Notes: generated from the sequence alone by a model not told the origin. 39,454 nucleotides of DNA from Prorocentrum cordatum (GCA_963575745.1 CAUYUJ010001385.1:62385-101838), one strand, 5' to 3'. Positions 1 to 10,180 are shown, numbered from the stretch's first letter. Numbers and translations: made by a program.

Positions 1-360
1 ACACGTGGGAGCCGTGCCCCCCCCGACCCGAAATTTGGGTCTCGTGTCAGATTGGAGTGGTCTGGTAGGTAGTCGTACATTGCGCTGCCCCCGCTGTGTC
101 CCTCGCGGGCCGTCCTCCACGACATCCTCGGCGCTTCCCTCGCTCGCCTCGCCTCGCCTCGCCAGTTCTTCCGCCCTCTAGAGTGCGCCCCGAAGCGGCC
201 GGTCTCCGAGCGCCCGAAGCGGCCAGGACCCCGGCACGACCGTCGTCATGACGGCCGCGCAGGGCAGCGCCGAGGGCGGCCCGGTCCCCTTGGGATGGGG
301 ACGAGGGCGCGCAGGGGCCCCAGGGGTTGCCCGAGGGCCCGAGTTCCAGAGCGGAGGTTC

Positions 361-660
361 GAGGTGTTTTTTTGAGCGTTTGGCGTTGGAGCCGATGGGG
401 GGGGAATGGGCACAGGGGGGAATTAAACACAGGAGGGGCTAGCGCATAGGGGGGGGGACAGGGAGGATAGGCAGAAGGGGCAACGATAAGGGAGGGATAG
501 TTAGGCGTAGGATGCATCGACTCCCAATTGCCCATTGATCGCCGATACGGGTCTGATAGCCCCACCTCGCCCAGGAACGTGCGGATCCTCTATCGGGGGC
601 CTGTCGCCGATCTATCGTTGATTTATCGAGTTTTTTTTGAGCGTTGGGAGTTGGAGCCGG
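361..660 (+). repeat. Dispersed direct repeat, two copies of about 34 bp
   Basis: Positions 361-394 and 627-660 share a T-run followed by GAGCGTT, a variable triplet and GTTGGAGCCG. The copies differ by a few substitutions. They may be remnants of one short interspersed repeat. Confidence 0.6.
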
Positions 661-666
661 CTACTT

Positions 667-786
667 GGCATCGCTCGGACGTGTGCATTTTCTTTCGGCG
701 AGGACCATCCTAGAGCGTCTTGCGACAAAAATAGGCGCACAAAGCCTTAATTACCATGTATGGGGAATGGACGTCCGAGCGATGCC
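667..786. repeat. Inverted repeat with perfect 16-bp arms
   Basis: The arm at 667-682 (GGCATCGCTCGGACGT) is the exact reverse complement of 771-786. The spacer is 88 bp. The left arm starts 7 bp after the second copy of the 34-bp direct repeat. Confidence 0.85.
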
Positions 787-1185
787 GAGGCTAGTGGTCT
801 GAGGTGCGCGGAACGCGGCGGGGAGATCTCGAGGACAATTCCACATGAGAGACGGGATGAGGAGCACGACGCCTTTTGCGCCTCGCCAAGGTTCGTCTTC
901 TGCGCTCGTTCTTGCAACGGCTAGCGTCTGACAATTCCTACGCCCTCGCGGTCCGGATTCTGGGGCACGATCCTGCGGATACGCGGCTGCACGGATAATT
1001 ACGCGCCGGGCATCCGCGAATAGAAAGACCCGCATCAGCGGGGTCGCGGCCCAGGGACCCGGCCCACGAGGCCACGGATACGCTTACGTGTTTCGACCAC
1101 GACGGTCGCGTGTGGCATACGCGCGGCGGTCGTGGCACCCCTTCCCCTTTTGCCCAGGGCCTTCCCCCCCTCCGTTCGCTTCAGA

Positions 1186-1325
1186 GGCGACGATAGGGGC
1201 GAATAGCCCAGGGGCGAGCAATACATTTGGATTCAGGTGTGCCGATGATCTGCGTCTTCGAAAAGGCTCCTGGGCGAATATATGCAATGTCCGCCCCACT
1301 GGCTATTTTCGCCCCTATCGTCGCC
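1186..1325. repeat. Inverted repeat, arms of about 23-25 bp
   Basis: The arm 1186-1208 pairs with 1301-1325, differing only by a 2-nt insertion in the right arm. The core is GGCGACGATAGGGGCGAA and its complement. The intervening 92 bp contains further partly complementary stretches around CCCAGG and CCTGGG. Confidence 0.85.
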
Positions 1326-2436
1326 GCCGATCGCTCCCTCTCGCTCGCGTCCCCCAGCTTGCAGCGGGCTGGTGGGGCGGGGGTGGCCCAGCACTGCTTC
1401 CGTGCAGCCGTGGTTCTGGCCAGCAGGAGTCAGGAGGGAGCGCGAACACACAGACACAATGGATCGCCCATTCCCCAGAGCAAAAAGAAAGTATGGGAAG
1501 TGGAGGGGAAGACAGACACCCAGAAAATATGGGAACATATGGGGAATCCGGTTGTTTGTGTCCATTTGTTTGTGTGTCCCAGGGCCCCTTCAAGAAGAAG
1601 GAGAGAAAGGGTGTTTGCTCGACGCCACGGATGCACGCGGCTCGAAAGTCTGGTGAGTTTCGACCCCGGGAGAGTTTTGGGGACTCATCTTGAGCGGATG
1701 TGTGTTCGTCCCCTTCCGGACAGGTGTTCTCGAGGGCCCACCCAGCGCAGACCCCCTTGGCCGGTTCCAAGTTTGCCAGGCCTGCTGGGGCTCTGGGAGC
1801 ATTCTCGTCGCGGCAGGGGGCGCACAAGGAGACCAGAGCGGAGAGAGGCGAGCCAGAAAATGCCGAAAAAGCGAGTTGGAACATTCAGAAGACGAGCTGG
1901 GAAATTCGGAGATAGTGAAAGATTACACATGACGGCACTGACCGGGCAATTTCCCGGTTCGTTTCCGGGCTCGTTCTCTGAATTTTCTGGCTCGCCCCTC
2001 CGATTTCCTGGTTCGCTTTTTCCCCTCCTGCCACGGCCTGATTCCCCTCAAATTCTGGGACGCACCCCAGGAGAGGTGTGGGCTGACGATTTTCTCCAGC
2101 GTCGGGAAAAGTCAGATTGGCGTTCTCTCGCAATTCGCAGGTCTCTGTGCCGGCGGACGGCATGTCCGGCTCGGGGACCATCTGGAAAAGATCCGCAGCG
2201 TTGCGCCGACCTTCGGAGGGGGGGAGGGCTGGAGAGGTCGGGGAGAGGGACGGAGGCAGAGACCAGACCAAAGAGCGCCGCGAACAACGACTGTCACGAC
2301 GCGCGCTCTTCACGGACTCCGGCCTTCGGGGGCCGCGCTCGTGCGCCAGGCCCATCGGGAGAGTGGCCCGCGGCGAGGAGCCGGCTCCCGGGCGGTAGGT
2401 AGGTTGGAGTCGGACGCCACGTGCAGTAATGCCAGG

Positions 2437-2574
2437 CCAGCCACAGTTGGGGGAGCTGTGGTCCTTACCCCCCTGGGGGACCCATCGATTTCGACACCTG
2501 CCATCTCGAGAGATCGTCGATGCGATGGGTTCCCACAGGGGGGTAAGGACCACAGCTCCGCCAGTTGTGGCTGG
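2437..2574. repeat. Large imperfect hairpin, arms of about 51 bp
   Basis: The arm 2437-2487 pairs with 2523-2574 with only a handful of mismatches and one-base gaps, leaving a 35-bp loop. It contains the long uninterrupted match GAGCTGTGGTCCTTACCCCCC. The size and compactness suit a small foldback or MITE-like element, but I see no clear target-site duplication. Confidence 0.85.
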
Positions 2575-3239
2575 TCGGAATGGAGGGCGATGGGTGGGGG
2601 GGCCACGAGGGCTGCCAAAAGGGGGCTTTTGGGGGGCCTCTCATGGGGTAGGGCCCAGAAGGGGCCTCTCAGGGCCCCAGAAGAGCACCTTTCTCCGCTG
2701 TCCCAATTGATCGCCTCCCCCCATTCATTCGCGCCCGGTGGAGGTGCATGGAGGTCCGCGCCGCGAACAGGCCACGGCGTCGTTGGCCATGACAGGGAGG
2801 AGAACGGAGAGGGCAGGGAGAGCGGATGATGTGGAGGAGGACGGAGAAGGACAGCTTGAATGGTCTTGGCAGGGAGGGAGGAGGACAGTTGGGAGGAGGA
2901 GGGTGGCGTATGCGATCGAAGAGAAGAGCAATTGCACACGCAAAATTTATGAGGCCCGCGTGTATTTCTCGGGTCGGCGCCGCCCCGACGTCCCCCCCGG
3001 CTCCAACCCGAGAAATTCATGCGGACATCAAACACATGTGGCTTACGCATGTTGCTGAGCTTCCAACGAGGAGGGTGTACAGTCGTGTTCCGGCCGCTCC
3101 TCCGTCTGAATGCATTGGGGGCTACGTCCCCTACGATGGCCCATCCTCATCGAGCGAGCGGGTACGAGGACGAAGCCGAGTTCGCTGCGCCCTGTGGTTC
3201 TCTATGCTGCTCCGAGCTGCCCGGAAGGTTTGCACGGAG

Positions 3240-3320
3240 CAGGAAGAGGAGGAGGAGCAGGAGGAGGAGAGGAGGAGGACGAGGAGGAGGAGGATGAGGA
3301 GGAGAGGGAGGAGGATGAGG
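3240..3320 (+). repeat. (GGA)n microsatellite
   Basis: This imperfect GGA/GAG repeat runs right up to the acceptor of the first recognised aspartate kinase exon. The 3' end of that intron is therefore purine-rich rather than pyrimidine-rich. Confidence 0.9.
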
Positions 3321-3326
3321 GGCGAG

Positions 3327-3470
3327 GTCGCCACGATCAGCTCCAAGCGTGGCATCACCATGGTCACCATTCGCAGCACCCGCATGCTCGGGCAGCACGG
3401 CTTCTTGGCCAACATATTTGAATTGTTCGAGAAGTTCGGCATTTCGGTGGACGTTGTCACGACTTCGGAG
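3327..3470 (+). CDS. Aspartate kinase, exon A (first ACT domain)
   Basis: This 48-codon exon encodes a segment with ISSKRGITMV, IRSTRMLGQHGFLA and GISVDVVTTSE. That is the signature start of the first ACT domain of aspartate kinase (EC 2.7.2.4), which phosphorylates L-aspartate to 4-phospho-aspartate at the entry to lysine, threonine and methionine synthesis. ACT domains bind the feedback amino acid, usually lysine or threonine. The exon is phase 0 at both ends: the acceptor is GCGAG|GTC after a GGA repeat and the donor is TCGGAG|GTCC. The reading continues exactly into exon B at 5031. The catalytic amino-kinase domain is not in the window. The exon could begin slightly upstream, since the frame stays open there. 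The protein is normally plastid-located in algae and plants, but no targeting sequence is visible here. Confidence 0.85.
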
Positions 3471-3753
3471 GTCCAAGGGGGGCGCGGTAGAGGAGGACGG
3501 GACAGAGGAGCATGATCAGAATGGGAAGACCGCAGGAGAAAGGGAGCCGGTTTCCTTGCGAAGCATACGCGGTAATTTCTGGAGGCGTTTTGAGGCGTTC
3601 CCTGTGTTTGCGGCGTGTTTGCCCCCAAACTTTCCTGTGGAGTTGAGTCCGCGTTTTGAATCCGCAGGGCCGCGCCACTCCTTCTCCCTACCACCTCCCA
3701 CTCCTCGTGATCCTCTTTCGCTACGTGCCCACGGCAGTTTCGGCACACCCCCT

Positions 3754-4055
3754 CACACGGATCATGGCCCACAGGGAATTCCATTCACGGCCTTGCCATG
3801 CAAGTTTGCATGCCACCCCCCCGCCGATTTCTGCACGCCTCTCCCGCAGACCGTGCTCCGCATGGGATCTACCTGCCCCCTCTGTGGGCAAGTTTGCACG
3901 CCGCCCCTCCGCCGATGGTACATCCCTCACACGGATCACGCGGATCGCGCCACGGTGGATGTCTATTCTCGGCCCCAGTGGGCAAGTTTGCATGTTGTCC
4001 CCCGCCGCCCATCTTGGTACACTCGTCACACGGATCGCGCCACACAGAGAGTTCG
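3754..4055 (+). repeat. Degenerate tandem repeat, unit about 88-99 bp, up to four copies
   Basis: The anchor GCAAGTTTGCA recurs at 3800, 3888 and 3982. The anchor CACACGGATC recurs at 3754, 3928 and 4027, with a decayed copy near 3850. Units also share CCGCCGAT and TGGTACA. Period and divergence fit an old minisatellite. Without separate unique spacers it is not a CRISPR array. Confidence 0.8.
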
Positions 4056-4190
4056 CGCGTTATTGCACGTTTGTTCCGCAGCCTCCTTTTTCGCATTCGC
4101 CCGGGCACGCAGTAGATGAGCAGAAATCCACGACATGCGGTGTACGCAGCTGCACAGGGTATGGCCCATCTCCGTGATAGGTGTCCGAGA

Positions 4191-4375
4191 GGTGGGGAGG
4201 AGGAGGAGGAGGAGGAGGAGGAGGAGGAGGAGGAGGAGAGGAGGAGCTGGAGGTGGAGGGGGGGGAGGAGGGGGGAGGAGGGAGGAGGAGGAGGAGGAGG
4301 AGGAGGAGGAGGAGGATAAGGAGGAGGAGGAGGAGGAGGAGAAGCTGGAGGATGAGGAGGAGGAGGAGGAGGCGA
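4191..4375 (+). repeat. Long (GGA)n/(GAG)n microsatellite
   Basis: About 185 bp of nearly pure purine GGA repeats with a G-rich interruption near 4256-4290. It is polypurine/polypyrimidine and so could adopt triplex or quadruplex structure. Confidence 0.95.
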
Positions 4376-5030
4376 AACTCAAATACATGGCGGGATGGGT
4401 AGCAGGGGAGGGGGGAGTGCCAGCTCTGCACCGCGAGTCCCGAGGTCTTAGTGTGAGGCGGTCGACCCACAGCATGCGGGGCAACGCTCTTCCCTCCTGT
4501 GTGAACTGTGGCATCACGCTGCACGGGGGTATACATCGCGAGGTCGCGCACGCGCACGCGAGCGCACGCAGATCTGCTGCAGCAGAATGGATCACCGAAC
4601 GCACGCAGACAGCGCACATGCGCGCAGGCACGCACACGTTGCGTCATACGATCTCTCGAGGAGGGCAAACACAGCACGGGTGGATGGGTACAGAGCTCTA
4701 CCATTTAGATTGATGACGTTGTATGCCCCTCCGTTGGCCTCAAGCTCCAAAACTGCATCCGCCAGAGATCCCCTATGAGCCCATCAAAGCCCAAAGCCCT
4801 CCTAGCATCCCCCCTCAAGCCCTACCTCTCTCCCCCCTCCACACTGCCCCATGTCTCTGGGCCTCTTGGGGGTCCTGGGGCAACCTTGCGGAACCTTGTG
4901 TGGGGCGGGGAGGGCGGAGTCCCAGCTTGGCCCGTGGCACCCTCTCGCTGACCCCCTTTGGGGGGCCTCCCTCGGGGCCGTCTCGGGGGCCTCCCCTGGG
5001 CCCCTCTGAGGCCCCTCCCCCCTGCGAGAG

Positions 5031-5120
5031 GTGAGCGTGTCGCTGACGCTCGACCCCAGCGACGAGGTGGACCGCCTGCCCGAGCTGCGCGCGGAGCTGC
5101 AGAGCTTCGCCACCGTGGAG
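5031..5120 (+). CDS. Aspartate kinase, exon B (end of first ACT unit)
   Basis: This 30-codon exon starts with VSVSLTLDPSD, which directly follows SVDVVTTSE of exon A in aspartate kinases of plants, algae and bacteria (pattern S-x-S-L-T-L-D). It continues with RLPELRAELQSFATVE, matching the helix and strand that lead to the second ACT domain. Both boundaries are phase 0: acceptor GCGAGAG|GTG, donor GTGGAG|GCCC. The donor is therefore of the GC type that dinoflagellates use often. Joining exons A and B gives an uninterrupted ACT domain with no missing residues. The alternative, an unrelated open frame, is unlikely given the exact continuation. Confidence 0.85.
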
Positions 5121-6188
5121 GCCCCACCGAGCCCCCGCCGCGGCGACGCCCGCGGGCGGCCACCTCGACCTCGAGAGTGATCGAGCCCCTGCGGCAGGGG
5201 CGCGCCGCTTCGGGGCGGTGGCGATGCCCTGGACGCGCGCGGGGAGGAGGTGGAGGATTAGGAGGAGGAGGAGAAGGAGGAGGAAGAAGAGGAGGAGGGG
5301 GACCCCTCCATCATAAACCCCCGCCCCCCCCCCTCGAGCCCCGTGCTCGGAGGCCGGCACTTGCGGGAGGGGCGCGCCGCCTCGGCGTGGCGGCGGCGCC
5401 CTGGGGGCGCACGCGAGGCTGAACGCCCCCCCCCCCCCCCCCCTCCCTCCTTTCCTTGTTCAGGCCCCCCACGTGGGGTCCGAGTAGGTCTAGTTGTTCC
5501 AGGCCCTCCTTCCATGGCTTGACCTAAACGCTGTTTTGCTGGACTTCGTCTGTGTTGTGTGCTTTCCTTTTGGCAGGGAGGTACAGGAAAGCAGGTAGAG
5601 CAACACGAATAACGAAACGACAGCAAAACGAAAAACAACGTTTCGGTCCAGCCTTGTTCCAGGCCCCCTTCGTGGGGTTCGAGTGGGTCGGAGGACCGCG
5701 CCGCATCGCCAATGCATCGGCCATGGGGCTTGATGTGGAGCCTCATTTTCCCCACGCCAGCGTCGCCGACGCATCGCCGACGTCGCCGGTGCATCGCCGA
5801 GGCATCGGGAATGCATTGTTGATGCGACGCGATCATCCAACCCCATCTCATTACTCGATTCCCAATTGGGAGGCCCCTGCTTGTTCCCTTCGATTGAGTG
5901 TCTTCGAGGGCTCCCCGTCTCCACAGCCAGGCGCGGCTCGACACGACCGCCGGCACAGGCCACAGGAGGAAGGGGCCTTGGGGGTCCTGACAGATCGGTG
6001 GATCTACATTGTTTGGGGCACCTCGTCCTCGGGACCAGTCCCTCAGGACCCATCTTTGAGCCACTGACGGGGCGCCGACTCCGAGCGGATGCTGGCCACG
6101 CCGCCTCGACGCGGGCGGGCGGCAGCAGCGCGGGGGTTCCAGGTACAACGCCCTCTTCAAACCCGTCTCCTCCTCCTCCCCTTCCCCC
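5121..6188 (+). other. Repeat-rich non-coding stretch before LINE-1
   Basis: No gene was recognised. It holds a GGA repeat (5245-5300), an 18-base C run (5426-5443), a hairpin flanked by direct repeats (5454-5689), and a cluster of GCATCGC/ATGCATCGG motifs (5703-5830) that looks like a decayed short-period repeat. It ends in the pyrimidine-rich stretch just before the spliced leader relic. Confidence 0.6.
5454..5689. repeat. Imperfect hairpin flanked by 37-bp direct repeats
   Basis: Direct repeats at 5454-5490 and 5652-5689 share CCTTGTTC-AGGCCCCC, CGTGGGG and CGAGT-GGTC. Between them, 5532-5568 is imperfectly complementary to 5585-5630 (GTTTTGCTG with CAGCAAAAC, and GCTTTCCT with AGGAAAGC). 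The arrangement resembles a small mobile or foldback element, or repeat copies brought together by recombination. Confidence 0.65.
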
Positions 6189-6210
6189 TCCGTAGCCATT
6201 TTGGCGCAAG
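6189..6210 (+). other. Relic dinoflagellate spliced leader (DinoSL)
   Basis: The 22 bases from T6189 to G6210 match the conserved dinoflagellate trans-spliced leader at 21 of 22 positions. They contain CCGTAGCCATTTTGGC, then G in place of T, then CAAG. In dinoflagellates this leader is added to mRNA 5' ends by trans-splicing, so a genomic copy abutting other sequence marks reverse transcription of a mature mRNA. Here it sits 194 nt upstream of the LINE-1 ORF1 start codon. It is not an SL RNA gene, because no donor GT follows the leader. Confidence 0.9.
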
Positions 6211-6403
6211 TCCTGAGCACACCGCGGGAGGTGCAGGACTCAGCACTGCCATCCAGGAAAGGCCCTGGGTGTTCGGGCTCAAGACTTCGTTTTGCCCAGT
6301 GCCAGCCTGGTCAGCCCCAGGCAAGAGGCACAATCACGTCCCGCACTAGTGCCACCTGCTGGGCCCATAGCCTGTGTGTGCTGCAGCGCAGAGGAGACAG
6401 GAG

Positions 6404-7561
6404 ATGGCGGCGGCCCAGAGGAAGTAAGTCATTTGCTCAAAGCGTGGTTGTAAAGGGTGGGCTTGGTGTTCTGCTAATGCTCGCCATTGCATCCAGTGTG
6501 GCAATATATTCAAGCAGCGCACGGAGACAGCTTCGTGCGCAGATCGACCAGCAGGGGGAGGAGGAGGAGCTCAGGAGGATCGGCATGACGAGCAAGTGCC
6601 ACCGTCCAAACCAGGCCGCTGGAGACAAAGCTCCCGCGGACCTGAGCTACCCCCTGGTCTGGGCCGCGGAGGTGGTCGAAAGGTCACCGCCGCAGAGGAC
6701 GACACCCACAGTGAAGATTCCGTGGCCCTGGCCCAAGGACAGGTCACGTTTTGGAAGAAGTGGAAACCAGACGGAGAGGAGCACAAGACAGCGCTGGGCA
6801 AGCTCAAGTTCGCCAAGGCGCAGGCCCTGTCCGCCAAGAGCTTGGAGCAGCAGGCTCAGTCGTTGTCAGATCAGTTGCAGGTCGCGCGCCAGAAGATCAC
6901 GGCCCAGAAGAAAGAAGCGACGGAGTTGGTGCACACCATCGTCGAGGCCAGCGAACACCACGGCAAGCTGGTCGAGGATATTGAGACCAACACCAAAGAA
7001 GTGCAGTCCCTGGAGTCTCAGCTCAACCTGGCAAAGCAGGCAGCAGCGTACGAGGCATCCAAGGGTGAGGACCTGCTCACCACTCTCCAAGGCATGCTGG
7101 CTGCTCGCATGCCCGTGGGAGGGGAGGCCCCACCACAACTACGAAGTGATGTATCGGAGCTGGCGCAGCTGTTCGACAACATGCAGCATCAGCACACCAA
7201 GTATGTGGAGACCCAGGCGAAGGGCGATGGCAAGGACAAGGGGGCTCAACCAGCACAGGAACCTGACGGCTTCCCCGCAGTTGGCGAACGAGTTGATGAG
7301 CCAGAAGCGCCCCAGCCCATTCCAGGACAGCATGTACCGACGCCAGAGGGCGACACGGAGCTGGAGTACGCCCCGCTCGCCGACGCCGCCGAAGCGACCC
7401 CGATGGACGAGTCGCAGGGCCGTGCACGGGCTGCTGCGGCACTGGAGCAGGTCGCCAGCGGCATGGCCAAGATCCAGGGTGACGGCGGCCCCGAGGCCAA
7501 GAAGGCCAGGGCGGCTGCAGCGGCCGCAGTGGTCGCAAGTGAGGTCCCGCCGTCAGGGTAA
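6404..7561 (+). pseudogene. LINE-1 ORF1: zinc-finger and coiled-coil protein
   Basis: The frame opens at ATG 6404 (MAAAQRK), meets an in-frame TAA at 6425-6427, then continues openly to a stop at 7559-7561. Just after the stop come VICSKRGCKGWAWC and HCIQCG, a Cys4-like zinc module resembling the N-terminal finger of dinoflagellate LINE ORF1. Residues encoded at about 6780-7080 are rich in K, E, Q and A and suit a coiled coil (LEQQAQSLSDQLQVARQKI). The C-terminus is acidic, then Ala-rich (KKARAAAAAA). ORF1 proteins of LINEs bind the element RNA, which is the inferred role. An internal ATG at 6596 would give a shorter product lacking the finger. The frame overlaps or abuts the endonuclease ORF, which follows in another frame. 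Confidence 0.7.
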
Positions 7562-8537
7562 CCAGAGTTATAAGCTAGCCACCATCAATGGATCGCGCTG
7601 GCCTGCTGTTCGCAAGTTTTTGCAATCACCGCGGGCCAGCGCAGTCACTACCGCTTGTGCCCAGGAGTGTAAGTTAGCCAAAGGCGATAGCATTGTGCGC
7701 CAGATACAATGGTGCGCGTCTCAAGGGCGGCTGGCCTACATAGCTCCTGCTGCAGTGAACCCCAACAATGAGCTGATTTCGGGAGTCGCGATTTTGATTC
7801 GGGATGGTTTGGACCTGGGGGTCCAACCTCTGCTGATTCCCTCGGGGTGTGGTCCCGCTCGTTTGTCTGGGGTGACCCTGGAGCTCCCAGGGATCCCACC
7901 ATTTGTTTTGTGTCCAACGTATTGCCAAGCTGCTGCTGGTCTCTCGGGGGCCAGTTTAAACCTCTTGGCCACCATAGGCCAGCTTCAAGATGACATTGCG
8001 CATCCAGTTTTGGCCGCGGGGGATTTCAATTTGAACCCCACCAGGCTGTCCCAGGCCGAGTTTCTGTCCAGGTCCATTATGGCCGTGCTCGCGCCCCCGA
8101 CAGCCACCTACCGAACCAAGAAGACCAAGTCGACTCTCGATTAGTTTGTCTCCAGCCAAGGCCTCGCGCCTTGGCTCCAGAACCCCCGCGCCCTGGCCTC
8201 CTACCCTCTCTTCCCTCATAGGCACGTGCTGTTGGATATTGCTGTCCATGATAACTTTTATATCCCCTCGCTGCATAGGCCCCAGAAGCTGCCCACCCAT
8301 ATCCCAGTGGGCCCGCAATTACCAGAAGTGAGTTGGCACCAGACTGCCGCGATCATGGACTATGCATTGCAAGTGATCGAAGATGCCCAACGGCCTCTCT
8401 CCGATCAGCAGTCGACTACGATCCTGGACCACGTGCACTTCACCCTGGCCCAGGACTTGGAAGCTACAATCAGTGGGGGACCAACGCCCCTATCAAACCC
8501 AGTAAGTCCCCCAGGGCTAACCCCCCTCTGGTTCTGA
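7560..8537 (+). pseudogene. LINE-1 ORF2, endonuclease domain
   Basis: This is an endonuclease/exonuclease/phosphatase fold of the type that nicks the target DNA for target-primed reverse transcription. Visible are AQECKL (the catalytic Gln-Glu pair), the SGVAILIRDGL core, the GDFNLNP motif at 8019-8039 and ATYRTKKTKSTLD near 8106, matching the family T-x-R...S-x-L-D element. A TAG at 8142-8144 stands where the family normally has an aromatic residue after STLD. The same frame then continues (FVSSQGL, DIAVHDNF) to 8537, where a frameshift breaks it. The N-terminus is poorly defined because the frame is open far upstream. Confidence 0.75.
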
Positions 8538-8608
8538 AGGCCCCCGCTGAGGCCAAAGCGGCTCGCAGCAGAGCCAATTGGGTGGCCTACGCGGGCCCGT
8601 TATGATGG

Positions 8609-10180
8609 TTGTGTAACCGTGTTCAGGAATTCAGACGCTGCATTCAGGACTGGGACTTGCTTGAGTTCCAAGAAGTCCAGGACAGCTGGGGGGGTTGCCC
8701 CGAGTTGTTCACCACCGCGGTGTCCCTCAAGGAGGGGCTTCAGGATGTACGAGTATCTGCAGGTTTGCTACTTATTGGTTTTCAGGCTGGCGTTCTAGAC
8801 CAGACGTTGGCGTTGCAAGTACTAGACGAGCTGCTAGAGCAGATCACCAAGCTCCTGCACCAGGAGCAGGCGGCGGATAATGCCGCTGATGGGAAAGCTT
8901 GGAGGGAATGGGTTCAGTCGAACATGAACAGGGGGAATCGGATGGGCTCACAGATGGTCCAAACGGCGGGAGGCCTGGCGCCCGACATCGGTGCAATACC
9001 AGTCTCAGCACACAGGCAGGCCCCAGCATATTGCAGGTCGACGCTGATCGTCTAGCAAAGATATGGCAAGTGCCCCCCCCCCCCCCCTCCCCCGAGACCC
9101 CACCTCAACTCGTTCCTGATACCGATGACCGTGTCGTCCCGGGACCGATTACCCCCAAGAGACTTCGACAAGTTGTTCGCAGTTTTCCTCGCGCCACAGC
9201 TTCGACATGGGATGGTTTTCAGCCGCGGCACTTCAGTATGTTGAATAATGTGCAGGCGGAGATCGTCTGCCAATTTATCGCTCTGATCGAGAAGGTTCGT
9301 CACATGCAGGCTCTGCTCCAGGGGATTGCCTCTACGCTTATGATTAAACAGAAGCAACATGAGACTCCAGTCAGCCAGCCCTCTTTCAGGTCCATTGGCA
9401 TGCTACCAGCGCTCCATCGTGCCTGGGCCCGCCTTAGGAGGTCGGCAGCCAGAGAGTGGGAAGCCCACCATCGTCGGCCTTATCTAGCTCACCAGGCTGG
9501 CCACTCGATTGTTGAAATTGTATACAAACAATCCTTGGAATGCGAGGTCAACAGCTCAGCCAAAGATCAACCATACAGCGCCCAGGTCCTCTATGATCTA
9601 TCTAGATACTACGCACATGTTGATCGGCCACGTCTAGCACGCCGTGCTGTTGAGTCAGGTTTTCCTTGTTGTTTACTTCGCATCATTCTATCGCAGTACG
9701 CCAACGAGCGTATCGCTCCGTTGCAAGATTGTGCGGTGAGCGTCGGCAAACTTTGGAGGGGTATTGCTGCTGGCTGCAGTTGGGCCACGTGCCTTGTGCA
9801 GATGTATGTGGTCGCTCCCTTGGACATATGGACACAGGCCCATAGTACATAAGACTCGCTATGTTCATTGAGGATTCGCAACTACAGTGCCACGGCCGCA
9901 GTTTCAGCCTCATCGTTAGCCAGTTGAACATAGCCGCCAGATCGATGCTGGATTGCATCATCCACGAGTTTAAGTGCCAGATTGCCAGCAAGACGTCCCA
10001 GGTGCTAGCGTCTCACCAAGCATTGCAGGACCAACTCAGGACCAAGCTGGGGCCCCTGGCAGGCCCGAACTCTGATCGTTCGGGCCCCAACCTGGGGGTT
10101 GAAACTGGTGCTGGCCGCCCCCCAGAGAAGCTGGGGAAAGCTTCGAATTCTTACGGAGCGTCTCGACAAGATGCGTAAAC
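8609..10180 (+). pseudogene. LINE-1 ORF2, reverse transcriptase domain
   Basis: The sequence moves through three frames. First is a linker (8609-9055, LLHQEQAADN, AWREWVQ). Next are the RT fingers and palm in another frame (9020-9852): GFQPRHFSML, FRSIGMLPALHRAWARLRR, AHQAGHSIVE, LYDLSRYY with the motif A Asp at 9595-9597, and GIAAGCSWAT as motif B. Motif C, FIEDSQL, is in a third frame at 9861, where the usual Asp-Asp is Glu-Asp. The FRSIGMLPAL-x-R-x-WAR block is characteristic of a dinoflagellate LINE clade as I know it. The role was cDNA synthesis at the nicked target. A C-run (9066-9082) encodes a proline string and is probably a slippage expansion. Frameshifts and the motif C change make it inactive. 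Confidence 0.8.

Larger units (their letters stand above)
1..3326. other. Intronic or upstream sequence with no recognised gene
   Basis: I see no protein family in any frame of this stretch. Long open frames on both strands look like by-products of high GC. Because the first recognisable exon downstream starts in the middle of the aspartate kinase protein, this stretch is probably intron of that gene, with earlier exons outside the window. It holds a dispersed direct repeat, three strong inverted repeats (listed separately), G-rich tracts near 395-480 and short degenerate pyrimidine repeats near 1945-2035. Confidence 0.5.
3471..5030 (+). other. Aspartate kinase intron A-B (GT donor, 1560 bp)
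   Basis: The donor is GAG|GTCC and the acceptor is GAGAG|GTGAGC, so a G follows the cut at both ends. The intron contains an approximately 90-bp tandem array (3754-4055) and a long (GGA)n tract (4191-4375). A stretch rich in CGCACGC and CACGCACG follows (4547-4640). No coding signal was recognised. Apparent poly-Glu, poly-Gly or poly-Ser frames come from the microsatellite. Confidence 0.75.

Noticed and set aside
1885-3050. Long minus-strand open frames (over 200 codons)
   Set aside because: No recognisable domains, low-complexity composition and high GC; they are typical by-products of GC-rich sequence on the opposite strand.
3754-4055. CRISPR-like array
   Set aside because: Units are degenerate over their full length without unique spacers, in a eukaryotic context.
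4026-4704. Poly-Ser, poly-Pro, poly-Glu and poly-Gly proteins on both strands
   Set aside because: These are translations of the (GGA)n microsatellite, with no conserved flanking sequence.
6424-6429. Canonical splice donor GTAAGT in LINE-1 ORF1
   Set aside because: It coincides with an in-frame TAA inside a conserved zinc-finger reading that continues in the same frame, so a nonsense mutation is simpler.
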